Positions 1-9,384 are shown, numbered from the stretch's first letter. The stretch: 64,000 nucleotides of DNA from Candidatus Paracaedibacteraceae bacterium (GCA_019636035.1 JAHBYI010000001.1:241508-305507); one strand, 5' to 3'. Numbers and translations: made by a program. The notes: generated by a model from the sequence alone, not told the origin.

Positions 1-534
1 CAAATGTGTTTTACCAAGACCGACACCACCATATAAAAACAGAGGATTGAACTGCACTGTTGCCGATTCAGCAACCCGCAATGCAGCAGCATAGGCCAGC
101 TCATTCGGCTTACCAACCACAAAGTTTTCAAACGTAAAGCGGGGATCTAACGTTGAGCCTATAAAGCTGCCCTCAATGTCAACCTCTTCCCCCGAAGCAA
201 CAACCATCGGATCAGCCATCGCGACTTGAGCAACCGATACAGGAGTTCCTGCCTTGACAATAAGGTCAATCGTATCAATCGTCGGGTTAATGTCTTGCCA
301 GTAGTTGCGGATTTTCTCAAGAAAATTCGAAGCGACCCAATCACGCATAAACCGCGTTGGAGCCGCCAACTGAACCATACCGCTCGTGGCATTGGTCAGA
401 GTCAACGGGGCAATCCAACTCCGAAACGTAGCATCCCCCAACTCTGCTTGCAATCGCTGACAAATCAACGCCCATTCCTGAGGAATTCCCCCCTGATCCG
501 GCGTATGCGACTGAGATTGTTGAGCAAACCCCAC
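1..534 (-). CDS. dnaA: Chromosomal replication initiator DnaA, N-terminal part (cut by window start)
   Basis: DnaA binds the replication origin and, with ATP, opens the DNA and loads the replicative helicase. The visible 178 codons hold the N-terminal helicase-interaction domain (motif EWALICQRLQAELGD, then TFRSWIAPL), a linker, and the start of the AAA+ domain with FTFENFVVGKPNELAYAAA and the Walker A motif GGVGLGKTHL at the window edge. The start is a GTG at 532-534: an in-frame TAG lies five codons upstream and no ATG lies between, and AGAGGG precedes it. The gene follows recF on the same strand after about 100 bases. Domains III (rest) and IV are outside the window. Identification is secure from the motifs. 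Confidence 0.95.
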   Translation of the reverse strand, partial: MGFAQQSQSHTPDQGGIPQEWALICQRLQAELGDATFRSWIAPLTLTNATSGMVQLAAPTRFMRDWVASNFLEKIRNYWQDINPTIDTIDLIVKAGTPVSVAQVAMADPMVVASGEEVDIEGSFIGSTLDPRFTFENFVVGKPNELAYAAALRVAESATVQFNPLFLYGGVGLGKTHL

Positions 535-574
535 GAATAAAACCCTCTAACAAATAATGAAAATGTGTTTTTAT

Positions 575-607
575 ATGATGACACAACCAAAACCATTTTG
601 TCACCAT
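575..607. other. Inverted repeat between recF and dnaA
   Basis: Nine-base arms ATGATGACA and TGTCACCAT pair with one mismatch across a 15-base loop. It lies just downstream of recF and upstream of dnaA. No T-tract follows in the direction of transcription, so it is a weak terminator candidate. It might instead be an operator or an mRNA structure. No clear DnaA box (TTATCCACA type) was seen in this spacer. Confidence 0.3.
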
Positions 608-636
608 TTTACATCACCGTCACGGAGTTTTTTTAG

Positions 637-1779
637 TCAAACTTCAATTGCCTGTATACCTGAAATTTGATTAAATTCATGGATACCGGTTCCCGTCATA
701 AAAATCTGAAGATTCGCCCCTTTATCTAAAATATCAGCAACTTCTTTAAATAAATAAGCTCGGTGATCTGCATCCAAATGCGCCACCACATCGTCAAGTA
801 ACAACAGCGTCAAACGATCACGATAAGAATCTAGCAACCGAATAAATGCCAGTGTCATTGCATGCAACAACATTTTTTGCTCGCCCGTTGAACACATCTC
901 GCCCGGCATATGTTTTGCTAAATGTGTCACAGCCAGATCAGAGCGATGCGGCCCGATGGACGCCCCACCGCTTTGCGCATCTTGAACGCGAGATTGAGCC
1001 AATGCCCCCCTGATTTTATCCTCAACATCCACTGCAACACCGTCACGGCACCAGTCATCAACTTCCCCTACCATTTGGGCAAAGTAGCGCGGGAACGGTG
1101 ACGTTGTATCTTCGGATTGAGACGCTGTTAACTGTCGCACCAAATTCGCCCGGGCAATTGTAATCGCAACCCCATCCTCTGATAATTTTTGCTCGATACT
1201 CGATAACCACTGCGGATCCATCATCCCTTGACGTAGCAACTGGCTACGTTCTCTTAGGTAATGTTCATAACGATTCAAACGTTCCGAATGCGACGGATTT
1301 AATGCCATCACCATCCGATCCACAAATTTACGGCGCAGGCTCCCTCCTTCTTGGAACAAACGTGCCATCGACGGAATGACCCAAACGACATTCAACCATT
1401 CTGATAAGATCGCCTGACTTTTCACAGGAATATGATTAATTTTAATGAGGCGACGCTCACTGCCGGATGGCCCGAAATCCAAAGCTGTTCCAAAGGGAAT
1501 CGCAATACCGTTCATACCGAATATAGCTGCTGCAACCCACGGTTGCTCCTGCCCCACTTGACGCATTTCCGATAGCTTTGATGATCTGAGCCCTCTACCT
1601 TGAGAAAACAAAGAAATCGCCTCTAAGATATTCGTCTTTCCAATCCCATTATCCCCATAAAGAGCAACCAAGGGTGATGAAAAAGCAAAGGAACGCTGAC
1701 TATAGTTACGAAAATTCACCAGAGACAAACTCTGGAGCAGTGACGCCGACTGGACAGATAATTTTTCACATGTGTTCAT
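637..1779 (-). CDS. recF: DNA replication/repair protein RecF
   Basis: RecF is an SMC-like ATPase that works with RecO and RecR to load RecA on gapped DNA. The 380-residue protein has the typical length. Visible motifs are the N-terminal LVNFRNY strand, Walker A GDNGIGKTN (residues 42-50), the ABC-type signature STGEQK (297-302) and Walker B LLLLDD followed by VVAHLD (325-336). A longer reading frame runs to 2001 but would overlap the divergent secretin gene, so the ATG at 1779 is preferred. Its GAGGA lies only one base upstream, which is closer than usual. It is co-oriented with dnaA, which it precedes. Confidence 0.95.
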   Translation of the reverse strand: MNTCEKLSVQSASLLQSLSLVNFRNYSQRSFAFSSPLVALYGDNGIGKTNILEAISLFSQGRGLRSSKLSEMRQVGQEQPWVAAAIFGMNGIAIPFGTALDFGPSGSERRLIKINHIPVKSQAILSEWLNVVWVIPSMARLFQEGGSLRRKFVDRMVMALNPSHSERLNRYEHYLRERSQLLRQGMMDPQWLSSIEQKLSEDGVAITIARANLVRQLTASQSEDTTSPFPRYFAQMVGEVDDWCRDGVAVDVEDKIRGALAQSRVQDAQSGGASIGPHRSDLAVTHLAKHMPGEMCSTGEQKMLLHAMTLAFIRLLDSYRDRLTLLLLDDVVAHLDADHRAYLFKEVADILDKGANLQIFMTGTGIHEFNQISGIQAIEV

Positions 1780-1836
1780 ATCCTCAAGGTACCATGGATC
1801 GGCTCTTTCATGAATTGTTTTATGCACACAAAATTC

Positions 1837-1866
1837 TTGACAATTTTGATTAAATTGCCGCATAAC
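1837..1866 (+). promoter_or_regulatory. Probable sigma70-type promoter of the secretin gene
   Basis: A perfect -35 box TTGACA (1837-1842) is followed after 18 bases by CATAAC (1861-1866), a moderate -10 match. It sits in the divergent recF/secretin spacer, about 20 bases before the secretin start. This is a pattern-based call. Confidence 0.4.
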
Positions 1867-1888
1867 TGGCTCTTCTGAGGGAATGACT

Positions 1889-3472
1889 ATGAAACGCGTT
1901 TTTTTACTGTGCTTTATTTTATCGGCATGCCAACCACAACCGCCAAAATCTAATTTTGCCGAGCCTGCAACCATTGCTGAATTAAAATCCGAACCCGTCA
2001 CGATTAAACCGGCTCAACCTAAACCACGAAAAAGAAAGCCGATTCAACCTGCCGTACCAAACCATCTCAGGCAACTTGTTTCTATTTCCATCGGGGAACA
2101 TTTACCCTTAAGTACGGCTCTGCTTTCTCTGGCACAGGCGCATCACATTGATATTCAACTAGCCCCCAATATTGATCAGCCTGTTGTCTTTTCCGCCCAA
2201 CAACGCCCCTTCATTGAGGTTATTGCTGATTTGTGCGATTTAACCGACCTGCGCTATACGATTAAGGGCAAGGCCATTAAAATTGAAAAAGACACGCCTT
2301 ATCCTCATAACTACAGTGTTCAGCATCTGAATTTAGCACGATCAACGGACAATCACACCTCCATCGCAACAGATGTTTTCGCCAGTAGCACTGAACTCAA
2401 TGCGTCTGTGGACAATGGGTCAAACAGCAACGTCACCGCCAAAGTAGAAAACGATTTCTGGTCAGAGTTAAAGGGCAATCTTGAGGTTATTCTCGGCGAT
2501 TCCGGTGCCTTCACCCTCCACCGCCAAGGCGGGATCATCACAGTTCGAGGTACATCAAAACAACACAAAGCGGTTGAAAGTTATCTCAACAAACTCAAAC
2601 AATCGACAGCAACCCAAGTCTTGATTGAGGCAAAAGTCATCGAAGTTGCCCTAAAAGATGAATTCAAAGCCGGCATCAATTGGCGGCAACTGACCGGTGG
2701 TGTCTTGCGCGCCTCAGCCCCCCTTGGTAAAATTGCACAAGAAGGCAAACTAACGTCCCCTATGCATGCCCATCAAGATATTTTGAGTCTTGGCGTTGAT
2801 ACGGGTGATTTCTCAGCAATCCTTAATGCAATCAAACAATTTGGCGCAACCAACACCCTATCCAGTCCGCGTTTAACCGTTCTCAACAACCAAAGTGCGA
2901 TCCTCAAAGTTGCCCAAAACCAAGTTTATTTCCGCTTGCGCTATGACAAGCAATATAACCTGAACATCAACCGCGAATCCATTAATGTTGCAAGCGATAT
3001 TCAAACCGTCCCCATTGGATTGGTTATGGCCGTTCAACCCTCCATTGATGATGATACAGGTGAGATTATCCTATCCCTACGCCCTACAATATCCCGCCTC
3101 AATCGATCCGTTTCTGATCCCGCTGTTGATATCGCCTATCAGGCTAGCGGTGGTAACGGTGAAAGCCCGAAACCATCCCTCATCCCCGTTGTTGAAGTCC
3201 GAGAGATTGACTCTGTCCTGCGCGTTAGATCCGGGAAAATTGCGGTTCTGGGAGGGCTCATGGAATCGCGTAAGGCTCTTGAAGATTCAAAATTACCGTG
3301 GTTTGGCGATATCCCCGGAATTGGCAAACTTGCCTCAGCCCAATCAGACACCGATGAAATCGTTGAGTTGGTTATTTTACTGAAAGCTACCGTCATTGAT
3401 GGCGACGAAGATCTATCCCCTGCTGATGAGCGGCTTGCTTATAGCGTCGTTGATGATCCACGCCCCCTCTAG
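1889..3472 (+). CDS. MshL/PilQ-like secretin lipoprotein (orphan)
   Basis: This is a secretin, the family of outer-membrane ring channels used by type II secretion and type IV pili. The N-terminus MKRVFLLCFILSAC is a lipoprotein signal with lipobox LSAC. A basic, proline-rich linker follows, then an STN-like domain (about residues 70-140, LPLSTALLSLAQAHHIDIQL) and the secretin core with VLIEAKVIEV, TNTLSSPRLTVLNNQ and a C-terminal VLGGLMESRKALEDSKLPWFG block. Of two candidate ATGs (1883, 1889) the second has the better spacing to GAGGGA. No assembly ATPase, platform or pilin genes surround it, unlike the Tad locus at the other end of the window. Which pilus or secretion machine it serves is unknown. 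Confidence 0.8.
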   Translation: MKRVFLLCFILSACQPQPPKSNFAEPATIAELKSEPVTIKPAQPKPRKRKPIQPAVPNHLRQLVSISIGEHLPLSTALLSLAQAHHIDIQLAPNIDQPVVFSAQQRPFIEVIADLCDLTDLRYTIKGKAIKIEKDTPYPHNYSVQHLNLARSTDNHTSIATDVFASSTELNASVDNGSNSNVTAKVENDFWSELKGNLEVILGDSGAFTLHRQGGIITVRGTSKQHKAVESYLNKLKQSTATQVLIEAKVIEVALKDEFKAGINWRQLTGGVLRASAPLGKIAQEGKLTSPMHAHQDILSLGVDTGDFSAILNAIKQFGATNTLSSPRLTVLNNQSAILKVAQNQVYFRLRYDKQYNLNINRESINVASDIQTVPIGLVMAVQPSIDDDTGEIILSLRPTISRLNRSVSDPAVDIAYQASGGNGESPKPSLIPVVEVREIDSVLRVRSGKIAVLGGLMESRKALEDSKLPWFGDIPGIGKLASAQSDTDEIVELVILLKATVIDGDEDLSPADERLAYSVVDDPRPL

Positions 3473-3473
3473 C

Positions 3474-3590
3474 CATTCCATTTAACCTTGATCCAGCCAA
3501 ATTTGTCGCTCACGTACTATATGTACGCTTCTCTCCTCATTTAACTGGATCAAACTTAACTGAAATGACTATACATGACCTTGGCTATTC
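3474..3590 (-). repeat. Dispersed intergenic repeat, short version
   Basis: Read on the minus strand, this spacer starts with TATAGTCATTTCAGTTAAG, continues through GAGGAGAGAAGCGTACATATAG, and ends with GATCAAGGTTAAATGG. The same blocks occur at 48570-48800 and 53515-54648, with fragments elsewhere. It lies between two convergent genes (secretin and trmB). Confidence 0.75.
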
Positions 3591-3602
3591 GGCTATCACG
3601 TC

Positions 3603-4283
3603 TCAATCTTTTTGATAAACGAGATAACTCGCCTTGCGTCCGGCATCAATCCCCTTTTGTTCGTATCGTGTGATAAGCCATGGATCCAGACGCTCATAGA
3701 CAGAAGACCGCCCTTGCATATCCATCGTGAATTCGGGGCGTTTTACTAAGACATCCTGCATCCAATCAGCATAATCTTGAATGTCTGTTGCCATGATTAA
3801 TCGCCCCCCTGATCGCAAGACTCTCGACAAATCGTCAATGGTTGAGTCACTGACAATACGGCGTTTGTGATGGCGTTTTTTATGCCATGGATCAGGAAAC
3901 AAAACATAGATTGTCGATAAACTTGCCGTTGGCAAAGCTTGCAAGAGCACCCGCGCATCATCAATGACAACACGCACATTCTCTAAGGCATGATCTTCCA
4001 TGTGCCCAAGCAACCCGGCAACGCCTGTGATAAAGGGTTCACATCCAATAAACCCAACATCTTCTGAAAGACCTGCTCGCCACGCTAAATGCTCACCGCC
4101 CCCAAAACCAATTTCCAGAACGTGATCTTTATAACCCGGCATTGCTTTGGTTAGGTCAAGAGTTTCACCAAAATCAACATGCAATTGGAGCAACGGCAAT
4201 TCTTCCTCAAGCAACCGTTTTTGATTTACTTTCAAAGGACGAGCAACCTTGCGTCCCCATATTTTTCTATGTTGTTCAGCCAT
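3603..4283 (-). CDS. trmB: tRNA (guanine-N7-)-methyltransferase TrmB
   Basis: TrmB makes m7G at position 46 in the variable loop of many tRNAs, using S-adenosylmethionine. The 226-residue protein has the family's usual length. The SAM-binding motif LEIGFGGGEHL is at residues 56-66, an acidic GCEPF strand follows at 80-84, and the diagnostic FPDPWHKKRH is at 129-138. The N-terminus is basic, as is common for binding tRNA. The gene is divergent from the next methyltransferase gene at 4392. Its product acts in the cytoplasm and its loss is rarely lethal in other bacteria. Identification is secure. Confidence 0.95.
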   Translation of the reverse strand: MAEQHRKIWGRKVARPLKVNQKRLLEEELPLLQLHVDFGETLDLTKAMPGYKDHVLEIGFGGGEHLAWRAGLSEDVGFIGCEPFITGVAGLLGHMEDHALENVRVVIDDARVLLQALPTASLSTIYVLFPDPWHKKRHHKRRIVSDSTIDDLSRVLRSGGRLIMATDIQDYADWMQDVLVKRPEFTMDMQGRSSVYERLDPWLITRYEQKGIDAGRKASYLVYQKD

Positions 4284-4391
4284 CGATTATCATTCCTGTT
4301 TTTTTTGAAAAAGTACCACATATAGTCAATTTATTCGATGATTTTCTAGAAAAAAATCAGTATCATACAAAAAACAGAAGGATAAACCAGA

Positions 4392-5648
4392 ATGAAACCC
4401 GAAGCCCGCATCCAAGCATCCATCGAACTTCTCATTGAAATCTATACACGCCCAACACCTGCCGATGCTATCGCACACTCTTTTATGCGGGAACGCCGTT
4501 TTATCGGATCAGGCGATCGACGCGAGATTATGGAGATTGTCTATGGCGTCATGCGGAAGTTTTGGTACCTCGAAGGACTCTTAGATGCAACGTTCAGCAA
4601 CCCGGGCAACGACCCCATTCAATCAGCACGTCGCCATGTTATTGCTTATCTCCTTAAAATTAAGAATGAAAAAAATATCGCAGACATTTTTTCCGGCGAT
4701 ACTTATGCCCCAAAATACTTAACCGCAGCCGAATCCGCCTTGGTCGAAAAACTATCTTCTGAGAAAATTGACGTTGCAGAAAATGCTCAGCTATCTGCTC
4801 CGGACTGGATCGTTTCAATACTCAAGGAAACCCACCCTGAAACCTATCAGGGGATCTTAAAGTCCCTTCAAGCCGAAGCCGGCGTTGATTTACGTGTCAA
4901 TACCTTAAAAAACAACCGCGAGACCGTTCTGCATAAACTCAACAAAACAGGTATCAAGTGCACAGCAACCCCTTATTCACCATGGGGGATTCGCCTCTCA
5001 GAACGCGCCCCTCTAGCCCAACACCCCCTCATGAAAGACGGCTCTGTTGAGATCCAGGACGAGGGATCCCAACTCATTGCCCAGCTCTGTAATCCGCAAC
5101 CCGGTATGGCTGTGTGGGATTACTGTGCAGGAGCCGGCGGTAAAACATTGGCTTTGGCTGCCATGATGAATAACAAAGGTCGAATTATTGCAACAGATAC
5201 CGTTGCTTGGCGTCTTAAGAATGCACCGCAACGCTTGCGACGCGCTGGCGTTCACAATGTTGAGACCCGTGTCCTTGATGAAGAATCAAGCAAGTGGGTT
5301 AAACGCCAAGCCGGTAAGTTTGATTGCGTACTCGTCGATGCTCCGTGCTCCGGATCAGGAACTTGGCGTCGAAACCCTGAATTACGGTGGCGGATGGATG
5401 AATCAGGATTTCAAGAGCTCTTGATCAAGCAACAAGATATCTTGAATAAAGCGGCAACCCTTGTCAAATCAGGCGGACGACTCGTTTACGCAACATGCTC
5501 AATCTTACGCCCCGAGAACCGAGGGCAGATCGAAACTTTTTTGGAAAAGCACCCTGACTTTCACTTGAGTGATGATAATGTTCTTGAACTCAATCCATTT
5601 AACCACGGAACCGATGGTTTTTTTGCAGCAGCACTTACTCGCCGCTAG
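4392..5648 (+). CDS. rsmB: RsmB/NOP-family rRNA (cytosine-5)-methyltransferase
   Basis: This family transfers methyl groups to C5 of cytosine in 16S rRNA. An N-terminal helical NusB-like segment (about residues 1-110) is followed by a RVNTLK motif (168-173) and the Rossmann methyltransferase core with DYCAGAGGKTLA (243-254). Two cysteines characteristic of the family are present: C319 in DAPCSGSGT and C369 in YATCS, the latter expected to form the covalent intermediate. AGAAGGA precedes the ATG. The 3' end overlaps the convergent DedA gene by 14 bases. The exact target (C967 as for RsmB, or another site) cannot be settled from sequence alone. Confidence 0.88.
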   Translation: MKPEARIQASIELLIEIYTRPTPADAIAHSFMRERRFIGSGDRREIMEIVYGVMRKFWYLEGLLDATFSNPGNDPIQSARRHVIAYLLKIKNEKNIADIFSGDTYAPKYLTAAESALVEKLSSEKIDVAENAQLSAPDWIVSILKETHPETYQGILKSLQAEAGVDLRVNTLKNNRETVLHKLNKTGIKCTATPYSPWGIRLSERAPLAQHPLMKDGSVEIQDEGSQLIAQLCNPQPGMAVWDYCAGAGGKTLALAAMMNNKGRIIATDTVAWRLKNAPQRLRRAGVHNVETRVLDEESSKWVKRQAGKFDCVLVDAPCSGSGTWRRNPELRWRMDESGFQELLIKQQDILNKAATLVKSGGRLVYATCSILRPENRGQIETFLEKHPDFHLSDDNVLELNPFNHGTDGFFAAALTRR

Positions 5649-6222
5649 GAGAATGAAGTTTCTTCCAAGCAAAATATCCGCCTGTTACTAACGTTGTTAA
5701 CAACCCGAGTGAGATTAAAAGAATATACTTTTCAACCACAGCGAACTCAATGGCATCAATGATGCCACCCAACAGGTAGCCCCCTGTGCAGCTAATTGAT
5801 GTCCAAACGAGTGCGGCAATGAAATTAAGCGGAATAAAACGACGCGGCGGAACACCCGCTGTTCCGATCACAATGGGACTGACAATCCGAATCCCATAAA
5901 TAAAGCGAAAGCTGAGAATAAACCAAATGTCCCATTTATGTAATAAGCGAAATGCTTTTTCTGAAGGGATTTTTAGTTTAGGAAAACGATCGATAATTTT
6001 ATGACCATACAACCGTCCCACATAGTACAGCCCTTGGTCAGCAACCAGTGTCCCCACAAAGGCAATAGCAACGATCTTAGCAATAGAAAGGTATCCCATA
6101 TAGGCCATAACACAGGCCGTCAAGATAACACTTTCTCCCTCAACCATAGATCCTAAGAGAACAGCAAAATATCCCCATTCTTTAACGATTTCAATAAAAT
6201 GTTCCACACTATCCTCACTCAT
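5635..6222 (-). CDS. DedA/SNARE-associated family inner-membrane protein
   Basis: DedA proteins are polytopic inner-membrane proteins, and several act as lipid (undecaprenyl phosphate or phospholipid) transporters or flippases. The 195 residues include an amphipathic N-terminus, the E/G-rich segment LLGSMVEGESVILTACVMAYMG, a conserved RFIYGIRIVSPIVIGTAG stretch and several hydrophobic segments, the last near residues 165-185. The arginine-rich R-F-x-x-G-x-R motif is typical of the family. It overlaps the end of the rRNA methyltransferase gene. The substrate is unknown. Confidence 0.85.
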   Translation of the reverse strand: MSEDSVEHFIEIVKEWGYFAVLLGSMVEGESVILTACVMAYMGYLSIAKIVAIAFVGTLVADQGLYYVGRLYGHKIIDRFPKLKIPSEKAFRLLHKWDIWFILSFRFIYGIRIVSPIVIGTAGVPPRRFIPLNFIAALVWTSISCTGGYLLGGIIDAIEFAVVEKYILLISLGLLTTLVTGGYFAWKKLHSPSGE

Positions 6223-6282
6223 TGTGCCTATCTAAGGTATGGATCTTTTGTGAAGAAAAATCAAGATAATCTATTAATTAGC

Positions 6283-7650
6283 CTAGCCAACTCTAAAGGT
6301 TAGACGCTGATTCCCACGGCGAATGATCATGGATTTCATGCCGTCTTTGACAAGGCGTCGAAAATCATCGACAGATTTAACGGCTTCTCCGTCTGTTTCT
6401 TCGATAATATCCCCCGCTTGGAACAGAGACAAACCAAAACCATTGGCTCGAGCCACACTCTTAACAATGATCACCCCGGTCAACATGGAATCTAGTCCTA
6501 AATCACCAGCCATTGCCGGCGTCAGGTTAGCAATCTCACAACCAGACAAGGGATTACGCCCTGAAACTTTGGTGGATTTGATTTCCTTATCGCCAGGCGG
6601 GATAATCGTTTTTATTTTAAATTTCAGTTCTTCCCCTTTGCGATGGATAGTCAAGTTCAATTCTTGATCAGGCTTCATCTCTAACATCTTCAAATCAAAA
6701 CCATCTTTCGACTCAATCGGTTTGTCATCCACCGCACTGATAACATCTCCCTGTTGTAGCCCCTCTGTTTTAGCCGGACTCAAATCATGAATGGCTGTCA
6801 CAAAAACCCCTTTGGTTCCTTTGAGGCCGAATGACTCCGCTTTATCTGAATCAAGGGTTTCAACTTTAAACCCAATCCACGGACGCGTATACTTTCCATC
6901 TTTTGCGGATAAGCCTAATAACGGCTTGATTGTTGAAATGGGGATAGCAAAACCAATCCCAAGATTTGCGCCCGTTTTAGACAAAATGGCATTGGGGATC
7001 CCAATCAGTTCACCCTTCATATTCACTAATGCTCCGCCAGAATTCCCCGGATTAATCGGCGCATCCGTCTGAAGCAGGACACGCCCACTAACGTTACGTG
7101 TTTTGGCAGACAAGATCCCACTGGTCACGGTATGCCCAATCCCAAAGGGGTTACCAAAAGCTAAGACGAAATCACCGGATTCAGAATCATCATGGTCAAC
7201 TAACGGGACAAAGGGAATTTTTTCACTCACTTTTTCCAAAGACAAAATCGCAATATCATTTTGCGTGTCCATAACGTTAACTTTTGCCTTAAACTCGCGA
7301 TTATCAGACAGCTTAACATTAATCTCTTGTGCGTTACGCACCACATGGGCACAGGTTACAATGGTTCCTTTATCGTCAATAAGGACTCCCGATCCCATTG
7401 ATTTTGCCAATTCTTGGCGTGGAAATTGGGGTAGGTCAAAAAACTGCGCAAAAAAATCATCATCAAAAAGGGGATTCAACGACCGCTCAACGACCTGTGC
7501 TGCGTAAATGCTAACAATAGCAGGCTCAACAGTTTTGACAACAGGGGCAAAACTAAGATTCATCTGCACCTTTGATTCCGGAACAGCAGCAAACGCAAAA
7601 GCACACGTTAAGACCATCAGCATGAGATATCGCATTAACATCCTCTTCAA
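6283..7650 (-). CDS. degP: Do-like periplasmic serine protease (DegP/DegQ family)
   Basis: HtrA-family proteases degrade or refold misfolded envelope proteins. An N-terminal signal peptide (about residues 1-22, ending AFAFAAVPES) sends the protein to the periplasm. The trypsin-like domain carries all three catalytic residues: H102 in VTCAHVV, D132 in TQNDIAIL and S204 in NPGNSGGAL. Two PDZ domains follow (about residues 255-345 and 365-455), giving the 455-residue length usual for DegP/DegQ. The gene appears to stand alone, with an AT-rich spacer of about 140 bases before the divergent transporter gene. DegP and DegQ cannot be told apart here. Confidence 0.92.
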   Translation of the reverse strand: MKRMLMRYLMLMVLTCAFAFAAVPESKVQMNLSFAPVVKTVEPAIVSIYAAQVVERSLNPLFDDDFFAQFFDLPQFPRQELAKSMGSGVLIDDKGTIVTCAHVVRNAQEINVKLSDNREFKAKVNVMDTQNDIAILSLEKVSEKIPFVPLVDHDDSESGDFVLAFGNPFGIGHTVTSGILSAKTRNVSGRVLLQTDAPINPGNSGGALVNMKGELIGIPNAILSKTGANLGIGFAIPISTIKPLLGLSAKDGKYTRPWIGFKVETLDSDKAESFGLKGTKGVFVTAIHDLSPAKTEGLQQGDVISAVDDKPIESKDGFDLKMLEMKPDQELNLTIHRKGEELKFKIKTIIPPGDKEIKSTKVSGRNPLSGCEIANLTPAMAGDLGLDSMLTGVIIVKSVARANGFGLSLFQAGDIIEETDGEAVKSVDDFRRLVKDGMKSMIIRRGNQRLTFRVG

Positions 7651-7794
7651 TTACAAGGCAGTTCACCCTACTTACCTTACAGTATAAGATGCACTTCTTA
7701 ATAGTCCACTAATTTAGCTATTCACTTTTTCTTAGTTTTTTTCTGGTAATTTCGGTATATAATCAATGTAATTTTTGATTCGGAAGAATTCACT

Positions 7795-9120
7795 GTGATA
7801 CAATTTTCTAAACTCAGTCAATCTCTACGAAACGTCTACAACCGAGTTGATCAGCGTATACTCCGGATTTTTGCTCTTGGTTTTGTGAGTGGAATCCCAT
7901 TTCTCTTAACCTTGTCAACACTCAGCTATTGGCTTGCGGAAGAAGGAGCCAGCAAAACCGCCATCGGTCTGTTTATGATTGTTAGTCTTCCCTACAGTTT
8001 TAAATTTATCTGGGCTCCCTTGACAGATCATGTCTCGATCCCTTATTTAACCAATCGACTTGGGAATCGACGCTCTTGGCTTTTGATTTCCCAGATTCTG
8101 CTGACATTCAGTATCTTCATCATGGGGTTTTGCCATCCTGGCGAGAATTTATTACTCCTTGGGTGTATCGCAACCTGCGTTTCTTTTTTTTCTGCAACCC
8201 AAGATATCGTTATTGATGCCTATCGTATCGAGACCATTTGTTCCCAGAACTGTGGAACAGCCGCAGCCTTTGAGACGATTGGCTTTCGTTTTGGCATGCT
8301 GATCTCAGGCGCAGGTGCTCTCTACCTCGCTCACCTAGTCGACTGGCAAACAGCATACCACACCATGGCTTGCCTCAGTGCTTTTGCCGTACTTTTGACT
8401 TTATCAATTCCGGAACCAACAACCAAAGCTGTTGTCAAAATTGATTTCCAACAATCATACAAAAAATTCTCTGAACGACTAACCGCTTATTTGCTTATTC
8501 CAATCCGCCAATTTAATGCTCACAATAAATTAGGAATCATTTTGCTTTTTATTTTTGCTTTTAAACTCACGGACACAATCCTCAATGCTATGAGTGCCCC
8601 CTTCCTGTGCGATATTGGTTTCAGTAAAATTGAGTTTGCCAATGTCTCTAAGGTTTTTGGCATTAGCCTTATGGTCGTTGGCGGCCTCTTAGGGGGACTC
8701 ATGATCCAACGTCTTGGAATCTACCAGTCTGCTGTCATGTGCGCAACTCTCCAAGCAACATCAGCCTTGATGTTCACTGTACAAGCTCTGGTCGGATACG
8801 ACACCTCAGTCTTGATCATTACCGTCGGTGCAGAAAGCCTTTGCTCAGGAATGACATCAACTATTTTCATTGCTCTTTTATCGGGGCTCTGCATGCAGCC
8901 CCACACAGCATCTCATTTCACTTTACTGTATTCTTTTGGCTCCTTATCCCGTGTCTGCACATCGGCTGTTGCCGGTTGGTTAGCCGATCATATTTCATGG
9001 TCACTGCTGTTTTTGGGATGCTCTGTTGCCTTGATTCCCACAATATTTCTGTTAAGCAAAATACTCTTATCAGATAAAACACTGAATAGCCAAATCACAT
9101 CCAATCGATCTGTAGCTTGA
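7795..9120 (+). CDS. AmpG-like major facilitator superfamily transporter
   Basis: AmpG proteins import anhydro-muropeptides for cell-wall recycling. The 441-residue protein is hydrophobic with roughly 12 predicted membrane segments. The N-terminal block FALGFVSGIPFLL, the motif SLPYSFKFIWAPLTDHV and the loop RLGNRRSWL are characteristic of the AmpG branch. The start is a GTG at 7795 with GGAAG eight bases upstream; no better ATG exists nearby. It stands alone between degP and a small lipoprotein gene. The substrate assignment rests on family resemblance; another MFS substrate is possible. Confidence 0.8.
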   Translation: MIQFSKLSQSLRNVYNRVDQRILRIFALGFVSGIPFLLTLSTLSYWLAEEGASKTAIGLFMIVSLPYSFKFIWAPLTDHVSIPYLTNRLGNRRSWLLISQILLTFSIFIMGFCHPGENLLLLGCIATCVSFFSATQDIVIDAYRIETICSQNCGTAAAFETIGFRFGMLISGAGALYLAHLVDWQTAYHTMACLSAFAVLLTLSIPEPTTKAVVKIDFQQSYKKFSERLTAYLLIPIRQFNAHNKLGIILLFIFAFKLTDTILNAMSAPFLCDIGFSKIEFANVSKVFGISLMVVGGLLGGLMIQRLGIYQSAVMCATLQATSALMFTVQALVGYDTSVLIITVGAESLCSGMTSTIFIALLSGLCMQPHTASHFTLLYSFGSLSRVCTSAVAGWLADHISWSLLFLGCSVALIPTIFLLSKILLSDKTLNSQITSNRSVA

Positions 9121-9174
9121 TTTTTAATTAATCCGCTCTACCTTCATTGACAAAGAGAGATGATGGAGAATGTC

Positions 9175-9384
9175 ATGAAGATCGCATTACTTTTTGGCCT
9201 TGCCTTTGTGCTTTCTGCTTGTGTCGTGGAAGAACGGTATCCGCCTTATGTTTCGCGTTATGACCAACGCGACGTTGTTATTTATGATAGTCCACGATAT
9301 GTTCCCCCACCCCGATACCATCGTTGGCAACATCAACCCTATCACCATCATCACAACTCTGACCGCGTCGTCGTTCGGTATTAA
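9175..9384 (+). CDS. Small His/Tyr-rich lipoprotein of unknown function
   Basis: The 69-residue product starts with MKIALLFGLAFVLSAC, a lipoprotein signal with lipobox LSAC. The mature part is short, rich in Tyr, Pro, Arg and His, and contains HRWQHQPYHHHHN, which could bind metal. Further in-frame ATGs at 9160 and 9163 would lengthen the signal without benefit; GGAG precedes 9175. No family is recognised. It lies between the AmpG-like gene and the RND operon and may be a separate unit. Confidence 0.6.
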   Translation: MKIALLFGLAFVLSACVVEERYPPYVSRYDQRDVVIYDSPRYVPPPRYHRWQHQPYHHHHNSDRVVVRY

